DNA of 8,545 bases from Planctomycetales bacterium (lineage in GTDB: Bacteria > Planctomycetota > Planctomycetia > Planctomycetales > Planctomycetaceae), in contig JAGVKR010000347.1 of assembly GCA_020050375.1 (NCBI GenBank), positions 1-8,545 of the forward strand, given 5' to 3'. Below the pieces are notes generated by a model. That model saw nothing but the letters and a program-made list of their open reading frames with translations. It was not told where the DNA came from and ran no database searches. A program made the position numbers and the translations under genes. This document shows, one piece after another, positions 1 through 6,531 of this stretch. Every line of letters starts with the position of its first letter. Position 1 is the first letter of the stretch.

Positions 1-1
1 G

Positions 2-982
2 GTCCTCTGTTTCGACCGCCGCACGGGAGAGCGGTTGTGGCAAACCGAAATTCACCGCGGCGAGTTCGAGAAGAAGGGAAACAAGAAAAGCTCGCTCGCA
101 TCGGCGACCGTCGCCTGCGACGGTGAGCGCGTCTTCATCAACTTTCTGCACGCCGGCGCCATCTACACGACCGCTCTCGATCGCGACGGCAAACAGCTCT
201 GGCAGACGAAGATCACCGACTACGTCGAGCATCAGGGCTACGGGTCGTCGCCGACTGTTTACCAGTCACTCGTGCTGGTCTCCGCCGACAACAAGGGGGG
301 CGGAGCGATCGCGGCCCTCGGCCGGGCGCGCGGCAATGTCGTCTGGAGGCACGAGCGCCCCAAGCTGCCGAACTACACGTCGCCGATCGTTCTCACTGTC
401 GCCGGGCGCGAACAATTGTTGTTCACCGGTTGCGACATGGTCAGCAGTTACGACCCGCTGACAGGAAGCAAGTTGTGGGAAAAGCCGGGCGCGACCACGG
501 AATGCGTCACCTCGACCGTCACCGACGGCCAGCTCGTCTACACGAGCGGTGGATATCCGAAGAATCATCTGGCGGCAATGCGGGCCGACGGCTCGGGAAA
601 AGTCGTCTGGGAAAACAACTCGCGGGTTTACGTTCCTTCGCTCTTGATCCGCGACGGTTACCTGTACGGAGTGCTCGATGCCGGCACGGCCACCTGCTGG
701 AAGGCCGACACCGGCAAGGAGCTTTGGAAGGCGCGACTCGGTGGCACGTTCAGTTCGTCGCCCGTGCTGGTGGGAGACCGGATCTTTGCCACCAACGAGG
801 AAGGTAAGACCTATCTCTTCAAAGCCACTCCGGCCGCATACGAGCCGATCGCCGAGAACAATCTGGGAGAAGACATTTACGCCAGCCCGACGATCTGCGG
901 CGGCCGCATCTACATGCGCGTGGCCAAATTGGCGGACGGCCAGCGCCACGAGACGCTGTATTGCGTCGGGAAGAAAGAGTGA
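2..982 (+). CDS. PQQ-like beta-propeller repeat protein (5' end missing)
   Basis: This is the C-terminal 326 residues of a beta-propeller protein. The reading frame is open from base 2, so the TTG at 35 is not the true start. Repeated blade motifs of the type (A/C)xDxxTGxxxW are visible: FDRRTGERLW at the left edge, LDRDGKQLW near 176-202, YDPLTGSKLW near 449-478 and KADTGKELW near 702-728. Each is followed by a strand of the type SSPVLVGDRIFA. The end, with SPTICGGRIYMR then LYCVGKK, is typical of the last blade in planctomycete proteins annotated as PQQ-binding-like or outer membrane protein assembly factor BamB-like. Such proteins are normally exported and many are not true PQQ enzymes; nothing in this fragment shows cofactor binding or catalysis. 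The N-terminus and any signal peptide lie outside the window. It is followed by tandem hairpins, which suggests its transcript ends before the next gene. Confidence 0.88.
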   Translation, partial: VLCFDRRTGERLWQTEIHRGEFEKKGNKKSSLASATVACDGERVFINFLHAGAIYTTALDRDGKQLWQTKITDYVEHQGYGSSPTVYQSLVLVSADNKGGGAIAALGRARGNVVWRHERPKLPNYTSPIVLTVAGREQLLFTGCDMVSSYDPLTGSKLWEKPGATTECVTSTVTDGQLVYTSGGYPKNHLAAMRADGSGKVVWENNSRVYVPSLLIRDGYLYGVLDAGTATCWKADTGKELWKARLGGTFSSSPVLVGDRIFATNEEGKTYLFKATPAAYEPIAENNLGEDIYASPTICGGRIYMRVAKLADGQRHETLYCVGKKE

Positions 983-1000
983 GAGCGGGTGAAGATTTGG

Positions 1001-1049
1001 CGTGTGGACTTCAGTCCACACGAAATGTTCCTGTTGGCTGAAGCCAACA
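1001..1049. repeat. Tandem REP-like hairpin pair
   Basis: Two perfect inverted repeats stand 9 bases apart, starting 18 bases after the propeller stop codon. The first (1001-1022) has 10-base arms, cgtgtggact and agtccacacg, around a 2-base centre. The second (1032-1049) has 8-base arms, tgttggct and agccaaca, around GA. Neither is followed by a run of T, so this is not a standard intrinsic terminator. The two-part form (GGACT..AGTCC then GGCT..AGCC) resembles short intergenic palindromes that recur in planctomycete genomes, from memory. The GGACT/AGTCC core also occurs in the hairpin at 6883-6903. It may stop or stabilise the 3' end of the propeller mRNA. Confidence 0.6.
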
Positions 1050-1156
1050 CTCCGCATCCAGTCATTTCGTCTTTTCAGGTTGCGCCCAATTTGGTTCAAT
1101 GCGCCTCGTTTGGGCCGGCGCGACAGTCAGTCGGCTCTGGACTCGCGACGCATCGC

Positions 1157-1164
1157 AAAGGAGG
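1157..1164 (+). promoter_or_regulatory. Strong Shine-Dalgarno site deciding the STN gene start
   Basis: The sequence AAAGGAGG ends 6 bases before the ATG at 1171. This near-perfect site selects 1171 over the upstream in-frame TTG/GTG/ATG-like codons from 1099 onward, and the protein from 1171 begins directly with a signal peptide. Confidence 0.8.
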
Positions 1165-1170
1165 CCGAAC

Positions 1171-2358
1171 ATGCGGCAGTGGATGATCGTGTTGTTGACG
1201 GGTGTGATCCTCGCTGATCTGGCGCCCATGCCAGGTGCGGCCGAGGAACCGCAGCCGCAGGAAAACGCCGCTCCCGCACTCCGCTTCAACAACGAGGCCG
1301 CGCGCCAGATCCTGGTCCAGATGCAGATCAGCGACGAGCAGGATGGCAAACGGGAAATCCTCAGCCGCCCCCAGATTCGCAGTTTGAGCGGCCAGCCCGC
1401 CAATGTTCAAATCGGCCGTGCAGATGGTCGCGACATCTCGATCAACCTTGTGGCGGTGTCTGAGCCGAAAGCATTCGCATCGCCTTCCGCGGCGCGGGCT
1501 CGCGCCGATCGGAAGAACACCGAGGGAGACGCACCGGTAGGGACGCCGATCCTGATCACGCTGTCCGTCAACGAAAAGCGGGATGGCGAGACGAAAAACT
1601 GTTGTCAGGCACAATTGACGACCTGCAGCGGTGAACCGACGTCGCTCAGGTTCGGCGGACTGGAAGTTCAATTTACGGCAATGCTCGCCGCCGCAGAAAC
1701 AGAGAAGAATGAAGAATCGGCCATCAGTCGCGAAGAATTGCGGCTCCTCAACTCTCTGCAGAAGCGAATCTCGGTGGAATTCTCTGAAACGCCTTTGAAA
1801 GACGTCATCAAAGAGATTGCCAAACGTGCTGAGGTGAATGTCTTCGTCGACGCGCGCGCCCTGGAGGATGAAGGGGTCACGACGCAGTCGAAGATCACGG
1901 CGTCGGCCCGTGCCGTGCGGCTTTCGACGTTGCTCGATCTGGTCCTGGGCTCGTTGCAGCTCGACTACGTCGTGGCCGACGAAGTCATCAAAATCACAAG
2001 CCGCACCCGCGCCCGGGGTGAACCGGTGACGGTCACTTATGCGGTCGCCGATTTGATCGTACGATTCGAAAACGGCCAGGCCGTCCCCAATCCCGAAGCG
2101 GAGCACGATCTGATCGATCAGATCGCCGAGACGATCTCCCCCGAAACGTGGGATCGAAAAGGGGGGAAAGGGGGCATCCGCATATTTCAACCGACAGGCA
2201 GCCTGGTGATTCGACAGGTGACGGACGTCCACGACGAGATCGCCGAGTTTCTCAGCCAGCTTCGCAGAGCACACAAGCCGTCCGTCATCCCGGCTGCCGC
2301 CGAAGACAAGCCAACACTTCGAGTGCAGCCCCAGGTTTCCCCGAATCCCCCAAGTTGA
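1171..2358 (+). CDS. Exported protein with duplicated secretin-like units and an STN domain
   Basis: The protein has 395 residues and no gene name I recognise. Residues 1-24 form a signal peptide (a short charged start, hydrophobic IVLLTGVILA, then PGAA). Residues 47-96 and 127-176 are two copies of one unit: I-L, then D-G, then a Q-[IL]-x-[ST]-x-S-G-[QE]-P-x-[NS] stretch ending in G. This resembles the secretin signature in which a proline-containing strand leads to a 'TldGqpAsiqvG' loop. Residues 190-277 look like an STN/secretin N0 domain, with VEFSETPLKDVIKEIAKRA, VNVFVDARALE, and LDLVLGSLQLDYVVADEVIKI. Residues 320-368 contain SPETWDRKGGKGGIRIF and LVIRQV, a W..GG.G.I plus LVV.Q pattern common in planctomycete STN proteins. 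No full secretin pore domain follows, so it is unlikely to be a complete type II or IV secretin. It probably sits in the periplasm or at the outer membrane. The next gene, BBP7, is co-oriented but 406 bases away. Confidence 0.8.
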   Translation: MRQWMIVLLTGVILADLAPMPGAAEEPQPQENAAPALRFNNEAARQILVQMQISDEQDGKREILSRPQIRSLSGQPANVQIGRADGRDISINLVAVSEPKAFASPSAARARADRKNTEGDAPVGTPILITLSVNEKRDGETKNCCQAQLTTCSGEPTSLRFGGLEVQFTAMLAAAETEKNEESAISREELRLLNSLQKRISVEFSETPLKDVIKEIAKRAEVNVFVDARALEDEGVTTQSKITASARAVRLSTLLDLVLGSLQLDYVVADEVIKITSRTRARGEPVTVTYAVADLIVRFENGQAVPNPEAEHDLIDQIAETISPETWDRKGGKGGIRIFQPTGSLVIRQVTDVHDEIAEFLSQLRRAHKPSVIPAAAEDKPTLRVQPQVSPNPPS

Positions 2359-2375
2359 GTTTTCCCTGAACCGGC

Positions 2376-2437
2376 GACGCACTCAACGAACCGCCGCTGA
2401 CGCGGTTGCTATCAATCACGAGTTGATCTAGTGCGTC
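2376..2437. other. Possible three-way-junction fold after the STN gene
   Basis: Outer arms gacgcact (2376-2383) and agtgcgtc (2430-2437) pair perfectly over 8 bases. They enclose two hairpins: aaccgc/gcggtt (2389-2394 with 2402-2407, 7-base loop) and atcaa/ttgat (2411-2415 with 2423-2427, 7-base loop). It starts 18 bases after the STN gene stop codon and has no T run after it. It could be a 3' UTR structure or a DNA-level palindrome. The strand is undetermined and chance cannot be excluded. Confidence 0.3.
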
Positions 2438-2597
2438 AGACATCGCCGTCCAGCTTGTCCGCCAAACGCGATTGCGAGATTCGATCGGCTGTTCCTGGCC
2501 GTCCCCAACGCGATTTCGCTCCGCACCTTTCATTGGTAAAGCATTTAGAGGAATAGGCTTACGGCATCCAGGTGATCTGCCGTCGGTGCAATCGGTA

Positions 2598-2682
2598 GTT
2601 TCGGCATCCTCGATAAACGTCGCAAGTTCCGAACAATCGCTACAGTTTACCTTTTCGGCATTCCGATAAATTCGGCAGGTCC
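2598..2682. repeat. Imperfect direct repeat upstream of BBP7
   Basis: Two stretches of about 32 bases share the order TTTCGGCAT, then CGATAAA, then CG..GCA.GTTCC or similar: 2598-2630 and 2651-2682. The second copy has small insertions and deletions relative to the first. The positions, 83 to 167 bases before the BBP7 start, would fit a tandem binding site or duplicated promoter region, with GATAAA as a possible -10-like core. This reading is inferred from the position alone. Confidence 0.35.
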
Positions 2683-2764
2683 ATCCTCATGCGCCGGATA
2701 TTCCCGGCCACGAAGCGGTGGAAATGACACGTCCTCGGCCATGCCTTGGAAAAGGGACAATGTG

Positions 2765-4228
2765 ATGCGGATTTCACGCTGGCCTGTGCTGCTCTGCGGC
2801 TGGATGCTCGCCGTCGTTGGGCAGACCGCAAATGCGTTCGACCCTGCCTACGAGAACGCCTTCTCACCCAGCAACTATGCCGTTGGTGAAGAGGACGGGG
2901 CCGGACTCTTCGAAGCGCCGTCCGACGACGAGGGAACAGATGGGACGGGCGGATGGGCGTTCCAGCCGGTTCAATACCTGGAGGACGGCTCCGCGGGAAT
3001 GCCCATGGATGGAGGGGGGGATCCGTACTACATGCAGGGAGGCTATCCTCCCAATGCCTGGCCGGGTGTCTCGCCTTATTCGCAACACAACATGGAAGGG
3101 GTCTATAACGACGGCGGGATCTGGCGGTACGAGGCCAATGACGACGAGCGCAAGCACGTTTTCAGCACCGAATTTCTGATCGTCTGGGGCCTGCGTCCCG
3201 GCAGTCACGTCATCGGTGACTCGGCCTATTCGAGTCTCGCGCCTTCCGGGGGAGCGGGAACTACGACAGGGACAACTACGACCTCCGGCGGTAGTTTCAG
3301 AACATACAATTCGAGCCAGTTCTCGAATCTGAAGCACTACGGTGTGAAGCTGCGCTACGGCTGGGAGAACCCCGACGAATCCGGCATGATCCTCAGCGGG
3401 TTCTGGGTCGCACCCAACGAAGCAGTCAAGGCTCCCCCCGCACAATTCAACCGCGGCTTCACGACCGCACCGCTGGCATCGATCGCCTACAGATCCAATA
3501 TCTTCGGGCAGAGCATCCCCAATTTCGGGCTGTTCGACGAAACATTCTCTCAGACTTACGATCAGGAAGTCTGGGGAGCCGATCTCGATGCTTACGCCGC
3601 CCCCTTCTTCCGCCGCCAGAGTTTCAAAGTGGCAGCGACGCTCGGCGTCAAATACCTGAGAATCGGCGAGACCTACTCGATACGGGGCTCGGGAAGCAGT
3701 ACCGGCCCCAGCCAGACCTTTACCGGCTTCCCGGAGCTCAATACGGAAATCAACGCCAGTGCCACCAGCAATCTTGTCGGCCCGCAAATCGGCGTGCGTT
3801 ACGACCTCGGAGGCGAGAGATTCAAGATTTGGGGACAGACCAAAATCGCGGTCGCGGCCAATATGGATAGCACCAGCTTGTTCGGTCGCAATGCCTTCGG
3901 GAATTATATGCCCACCGAGAGCCTGATCATCTCGCCGCCATCGTCCAATATCACGTTCAATAAGAAGCAATCGGGAGCGCACATTTCGCCGATCTTCGAT
4001 CAGTCGATCTACGGAGAATTCCCGCTGTTTTCGGTCTTGCCACTCCTCAATCGCCTGTCGTTCATCAATCGAGCGAATTTCCGAGTCGGATATAATCTAC
4101 TGATCGTCAATGACATGCAGCGTCCGGCGAGCATGATCCGTTACACCGAGTACGATCCGGGGATTCGAATGAACCGTACCTGGTTCACTCTCAGCACCGT
4201 AAACTTCTCCGCCGACTGGCGCTTCTAG
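2765..4228 (+). CDS. BBP7 family outer-membrane beta-barrel protein
   Basis: The protein has 487 residues and belongs to BBP7 (formerly DUF1551), a putative beta-barrel porin family expanded in planctomycetes; its cargo is unknown. The ATG at 2765 is chosen over the one at 2741 because AAGGGA (2752-2757) lies 7 bases upstream and a clean signal peptide then begins (MRISRWPVLLCGWMLAVV, cleavage near TANA, residues 21-24). Residues 25-125 form an acidic, Gly/Pro/Tyr-rich, probably disordered stretch. From residue 131 (HVFSTEFLIVWG) to the end, alternating aromatic and polar strands suggest the barrel. A Gly/Thr/Ser-rich loop at 161-177 sits between early strands. Family-like features are LKHYGVKLRYGWENP (about 189-203), NLVGPQIGVRYDLGGERF (336-353) and FRVGYNLLIVNDMQRPASMI (439-458). 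The chain ends SADWRF, with the C-terminal aromatic residue that the BAM complex typically recognises. It probably resides in the outer membrane. Confidence 0.9.
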   Translation: MRISRWPVLLCGWMLAVVGQTANAFDPAYENAFSPSNYAVGEEDGAGLFEAPSDDEGTDGTGGWAFQPVQYLEDGSAGMPMDGGGDPYYMQGGYPPNAWPGVSPYSQHNMEGVYNDGGIWRYEANDDERKHVFSTEFLIVWGLRPGSHVIGDSAYSSLAPSGGAGTTTGTTTTSGGSFRTYNSSQFSNLKHYGVKLRYGWENPDESGMILSGFWVAPNEAVKAPPAQFNRGFTTAPLASIAYRSNIFGQSIPNFGLFDETFSQTYDQEVWGADLDAYAAPFFRRQSFKVAATLGVKYLRIGETYSIRGSGSSTGPSQTFTGFPELNTEINASATSNLVGPQIGVRYDLGGERFKIWGQTKIAVAANMDSTSLFGRNAFGNYMPTESLIISPPSSNITFNKKQSGAHISPIFDQSIYGEFPLFSVLPLLNRLSFINRANFRVGYNLLIVNDMQRPASMIRYTEYDPGIRMNRTWFTLSTVNFSADWRF

Positions 4229-4252
4229 CCCCTGACGGTTGGTCGCACCGCA

Positions 4253-4281
4253 GGCGGAGGCATACAATGGTCGGCGAATGA
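4253..4281 (+). promoter_or_regulatory. Shine-Dalgarno with four-codon leader overlapping the desulfurase start
   Basis: The site GGCGGAGG (4253-4260) is ideally placed, 6 bases before an ATG at 4267, not before the desulfurase ATG at 4278 (17 bases away). The 4267 ATG opens a frame of Met-Val-Gly-Glu and then stops at TGA 4279-4281, which overlaps the desulfurase ATG as ATGA. A ribosome ending the short leader could restart directly at 4278. Alternatively the desulfurase uses an upstream in-frame start such as the TTG at 4239, which has no ribosome site. Confidence 0.4.
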
Positions 4282-5498
4282 ATCCATCGCCGACCATCGC
4301 CGTTTCGCCCCCGTCCAAAACGCTTGCGCAGCGGCCGATCTACCTCGACTGTCATGCGACGACGCCGGTCGATCCCCGCGTACTCGAGGTCATGCTCCCC
4401 TACTTCTGTGAGAAGTTCGGGAATGCTGCCAGCGTGAATCATGCTTTTGGCTGGCGGGCGGCCGACGCCGTCGAGCAGGCCCGGACGCAAATCGCCACGT
4501 TGCTCCGGACGATCCCCCAATCACTGATCTTCACCAGCGGCGCAACCGAAGCCAACAATCTGGCGCTGAAGGGAGTGTTGTGGCGCGCGCCTCCGGGAAG
4601 TCACCTGATTGTCGGCGCCACCGAGCATCGGTCGGTTCTCGATCCGGCCCGGCGCCTCGAACGCGAAGGATATGCGCTCACCATTCTGCCGGTCGATCGC
4701 TTCGGACGGCTCGATCCGCAGCAGGTCGCCGATGCCATCCAACCCGGCACGGCGTTGGTTTCGGTGATGCTGGCCAACAATGAAGTCGGCACGATCCATC
4801 CCCTCGACGAGATCGGCGACATTTGCCGCCGGCGAAACGTGTTGCTCCATTGTGACGCGGCCCAGGCGGTCGGACGCATCGCGATCGACCTCGAACAATT
4901 GCGGGTCGATCTCTTGAGCCTTTCGGGGCATAAGCTTTACGGTCCGCAAGGGATCGGCGCGCTCTACATCCGCCGTGATCGAGCCCCTGTGCGGCTCACC
5001 CCGCTGATCGACGGCGGCGGCCACGAGCAGCGGCTGCGCAGTGGAACGCTTCCCGTCCCTCTGGTCGTGGGATTGGGGGCCGCCTGCGCTCTGGCACAGG
5101 AGCTTCTGGCTGTCGAACGGGTGCGTATCGCTGCCTTGCGCGAACGCCTTTGGGACGGCCTGCAACGACGCCTGACAGACCTTTCGCTCAATGGCCACCC
5201 GACCGAACGTCTGCCTGGCAACCTGCACGTCAGCTTCGACGGCGTCGACGGCGAAGCCTTGATGCAGAACCTGAAAGAGATCGCGGTCAGTTCCGGGTCG
5301 GCCTGCACGTCGGCCGATCCGGAACCGAGCCACGTTCTGCGGGCGATGGGAGTCGGCGAGCAGCTCTCGAAGGCGAGTCTGCGCTTCGGACTGGGGCGGT
5401 TCACGACGTCCGACGAAATCGACTTCGCCATCGACTACACAGCCGAAGTCGTCACCCGCCTCCGCCAGCGAGCGGCGGGGTTCACCCCCGCCGTCTGA
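4278..5498 (+). CDS. Cysteine desulfurase, IscS/NifS type
   Basis: This PLP-dependent enzyme removes sulfur from L-cysteine, giving alanine and a persulfide for iron-sulfur clusters, thiolated tRNA or other sulfur uses. It acts in the cytosol. In the 406-residue product the class V aminotransferase motifs are in order: YLDCHATTPVDPRV (22-35), the phosphate-binding SGATEANN (87-94), TEHRS with His117, the LANNEVG stretch (165-171), HCDAAQ with the PLP-ring Asp193 and Gln196, SLSGHKLYGP with the Schiff-base Lys219, and SSGSACTSADPEPSHVL with catalytic Cys343. The SGSACTS...EPSHVL loop is that of the IscS/NifS group rather than SufS. Length is normal, with about 19 unconserved residues before the core. 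No iscR, iscU, iscA or mnmA gene is visible nearby, so the gene stands alone here and the symbol is left open (iscS or nifS). The short leader at 4267-4281 may couple its translation. It ends 41 bases from a convergent gene. Confidence 0.95.
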   Translation: MNPSPTIAVSPPSKTLAQRPIYLDCHATTPVDPRVLEVMLPYFCEKFGNAASVNHAFGWRAADAVEQARTQIATLLRTIPQSLIFTSGATEANNLALKGVLWRAPPGSHLIVGATEHRSVLDPARRLEREGYALTILPVDRFGRLDPQQVADAIQPGTALVSVMLANNEVGTIHPLDEIGDICRRRNVLLHCDAAQAVGRIAIDLEQLRVDLLSLSGHKLYGPQGIGALYIRRDRAPVRLTPLIDGGGHEQRLRSGTLPVPLVVGLGAACALAQELLAVERVRIAALRERLWDGLQRRLTDLSLNGHPTERLPGNLHVSFDGVDGEALMQNLKEIAVSSGSACTSADPEPSHVLRAMGVGEQLSKASLRFGLGRFTTSDEIDFAIDYTAEVVTRLRQRAAGFTPAV

Positions 5499-5519
5499 CG
5501 GTCGCGGACTTTTCCCGAT

Positions 5520-5537
5520 GCGACGTTAAACGCTCGC
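5520..5537. terminator. Possible shared hairpin between convergent genes
   Basis: The 41-base gap between the convergent stops (5498 and 5540) holds gcgacg (5520-5525) pairing with cg-c-tcgc (5531-5537, one bulged C) around a TTAAA loop. The stem is only 6 bases and there is no clear T run, so this is a weak candidate for a bidirectional terminator. Confidence 0.25.
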
Positions 5538-5539
5538 GT

Positions 5540-6352
5540 TCATTTTCCTGTCCGGGCCGATACGCCACGAACCGGCGTCCGCGGGTCATCGGTGTCCGAT
5601 TCGCGGATTGTTTCCACGACGTGTCTGGCCGCCTCAATCTGCTTCGCTGTAAAAAACAGTTTGCCGGTCAGACCGGCGACGCGATCGAAACGCATCCTGG
5701 CGAGCTTTTTCCAGCTCAATTCGTCGACGAGATGCCAGGCCGCCGCCTGGGCCGTCGGCTCATCGATCTCGCCGGAAACATAGTGTTCGAGCGTTCGGCG
5801 CACGTTGGCGTCGCGCGTGATTTCTTCCAGCCGCACGAGTTGATACTGCATTTTGGGTTGTGGATCTGGCCGGCCAAACGCCAGGCAGACCGTCTTGAGC
5901 GGGAGCTGAATGGACTTCTCCGACGGGACGGAAAAGATTGGCCCGCCCGGAAAGTTGTTGACATTGGCAGGGCCCGACTTGGCATTGTTCTGCACGCCGC
6001 CGCCGACAGGCTGTCCCTGACCGTTGCTGCTGGCGCCGAATGAATTCCCCGGGCCATTGTTGCCAGGTGGCGGGCCAAGCTGCTTGAGAATGTGCACAGC
6101 CCCGACAACCTGCGGCAATTGCACGCTGACAGGTGCTCCCGACTTGTTGGTGACGAACAAGTTCGCCTCGTGAGAATTCCGGGCAATGACGGTCACTTCG
6201 ACCAGCTCGCGGTCGATGGCGTCAAACAACTCGACAACAGGAACAGCCGGATCGTACGTCGGCTTGCGAATCGGCTGCTTGACGGCCGCTGAAAAGAGCA
6301 GAGCAGCCGAAAGGGAAGCAGCAACAACGGTGGCACGCGCGGAAACAGTCAT
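5540..6352 (-). CDS. Planctomycete-type exported protein of unknown function
   Basis: The 270-residue product has no known function. The start at 6352 is fixed by AAGGAG (on the minus strand, bases 6365-6360) 7 bases upstream, and it gives a signal peptide (MTVSARATVVAASLSAALLF, cleavage near SAAV). In-frame upstream ATGs are therefore rejected. Residues 38-88 are a small beta-rich section (VEVTVIARNSHEANLFVTNKSG, then PVSVQLPQVVG). Residues 92-137 are a Gly/Asn/Pro-rich linker. Residues 140-177 have FSVPSEKSIQLPLKTVCLAFGRPDPQPKMQYQ broken across strands, and 200-222 have a helical AQAAAWHLVDELSWKKLA stretch. This order (N-terminal beta section, Gly-rich linker, VCL..G..DP.P, then AAAWHL..D.SW..L) matches, from memory, a widespread conserved hypothetical of planctomycetes. 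It is probably periplasmic. A sigma-70-like promoter precedes it, so it is likely its own transcription unit. Confidence 0.82.
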   Translation of the reverse strand: MTVSARATVVAASLSAALLFSAAVKQPIRKPTYDPAVPVVELFDAIDRELVEVTVIARNSHEANLFVTNKSGAPVSVQLPQVVGAVHILKQLGPPPGNNGPGNSFGASSNGQGQPVGGGVQNNAKSGPANVNNFPGGPIFSVPSEKSIQLPLKTVCLAFGRPDPQPKMQYQLVRLEEITRDANVRRTLEHYVSGEIDEPTAQAAAWHLVDELSWKKLARMRFDRVAGLTGKLFFTAKQIEAARHVVETIRESDTDDPRTPVRGVSARTGK

Positions 6353-6402
6353 CGACGGGCTCCTTGAGCAGGACCAGAGACGAGACATCCGCGGCCGTTG
6401 GC

Positions 6403-6432
6403 AATATAGCAGGCTGGCGAGGCGATTGCCAA
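6403..6432 (-). promoter_or_regulatory. Sigma-70-like promoter with extended -10
   Basis: On the minus strand, TTGGCA (6432-6427) and TATATT (6408-6403) are separated by 18 bases, each matching 5 of 6 consensus bases. TGC directly before the -10 box is an extended -10 element. A start near 6396 would leave a leader of about 44 bases with the AAGGAG site before the ATG at 6352. It is the best promoter I can see in the window. Confidence 0.6.
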
Positions 6433-6486
6433 ATGGAATCGGCGATCGCACTCAGGATGGGTGTGACAAGGATGCTTGGCGGGCGC

Positions 6487-6516
6487 TCCATCATCATCCT
6501 GTCCCGGATTGATGGA
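6487..6516 (-). terminator. Possible terminator hairpin after the small membrane protein gene
   Basis: Bases 6487-6499 (tccatca, two bulged bases, atcc) pair with 6506-6516 (ggattgatgga) in an 11-base stem around a 6-base loop. It lies 16 bases beyond the stop codon of the small membrane protein gene, between it and the next promoter. A few T residues follow at most, so factor-dependent or weak termination is more likely than strong intrinsic termination. Confidence 0.35.
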
Positions 6517-6531
6517 TTCACAGACGGTCCA

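Larger units (their letters stand above)
2359..2764. other. 406-base intergenic stretch before BBP7
   Basis: I see no convincing gene here: the longest open frames have no ribosome site and no recognisable motif. The stretch holds a possible three-way-junction fold (2376-2437), a 9-base direct repeat aacgcgatt (2465-2473 and 2507-2515), and a longer imperfect direct repeat (2598-2682). It probably carries the BBP7 promoter and 5' leader. The only sigma-70-like pairing I can propose is GTTTAC (2645-2650) with TAAATT (2667-2672), spaced 16 bases, and it is weak. Confidence 0.6.

Noticed and set aside
1084..1115. Inverted repeat gcccaa/ttgggc upstream of the STN gene
   Set aside because: Arms are only 6 bases with a 20-base loop, which is expected by chance.
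2161..2176. G-rich run GGGGGGAAAGGGGG considered as a slippage site or G-quadruplex
   Set aside because: It encodes the KGGKGG part of the W..GG.G.I motif in the correct frame, and the gene continues in frame, so no slippage is needed; two G tracts alone do not make a quadruplex.
1096..2382. Long open frame on the minus strand (428 codons) opposite the STN gene
   Set aside because: It mirrors a gene with a strong ribosome site, signal peptide and recognisable domain. The antisense product has no motif, and long antisense frames are usual in GC-rich DNA.
2472..2669. 65-codon plus-strand frame in the gap before BBP7
   Set aside because: No ribosome site, Ser/Phe/Arg-rich product without a motif, and it crosses the direct-repeat region.
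2864..3982. Minus-strand open frame (372 codons) opposite the BBP7 gene
   Set aside because: No ribosome site or motif; the BBP7 signal peptide, barrel strands and C-terminal Phe establish the opposite strand as coding.
5150..6043. Plus-strand open frame running from the desulfurase into the convergent gene
   Set aside because: It overlaps the catalytic-Cys region of the desulfurase in another frame and is antisense to the exported protein; the product is highly Arg-rich and not protein-like.
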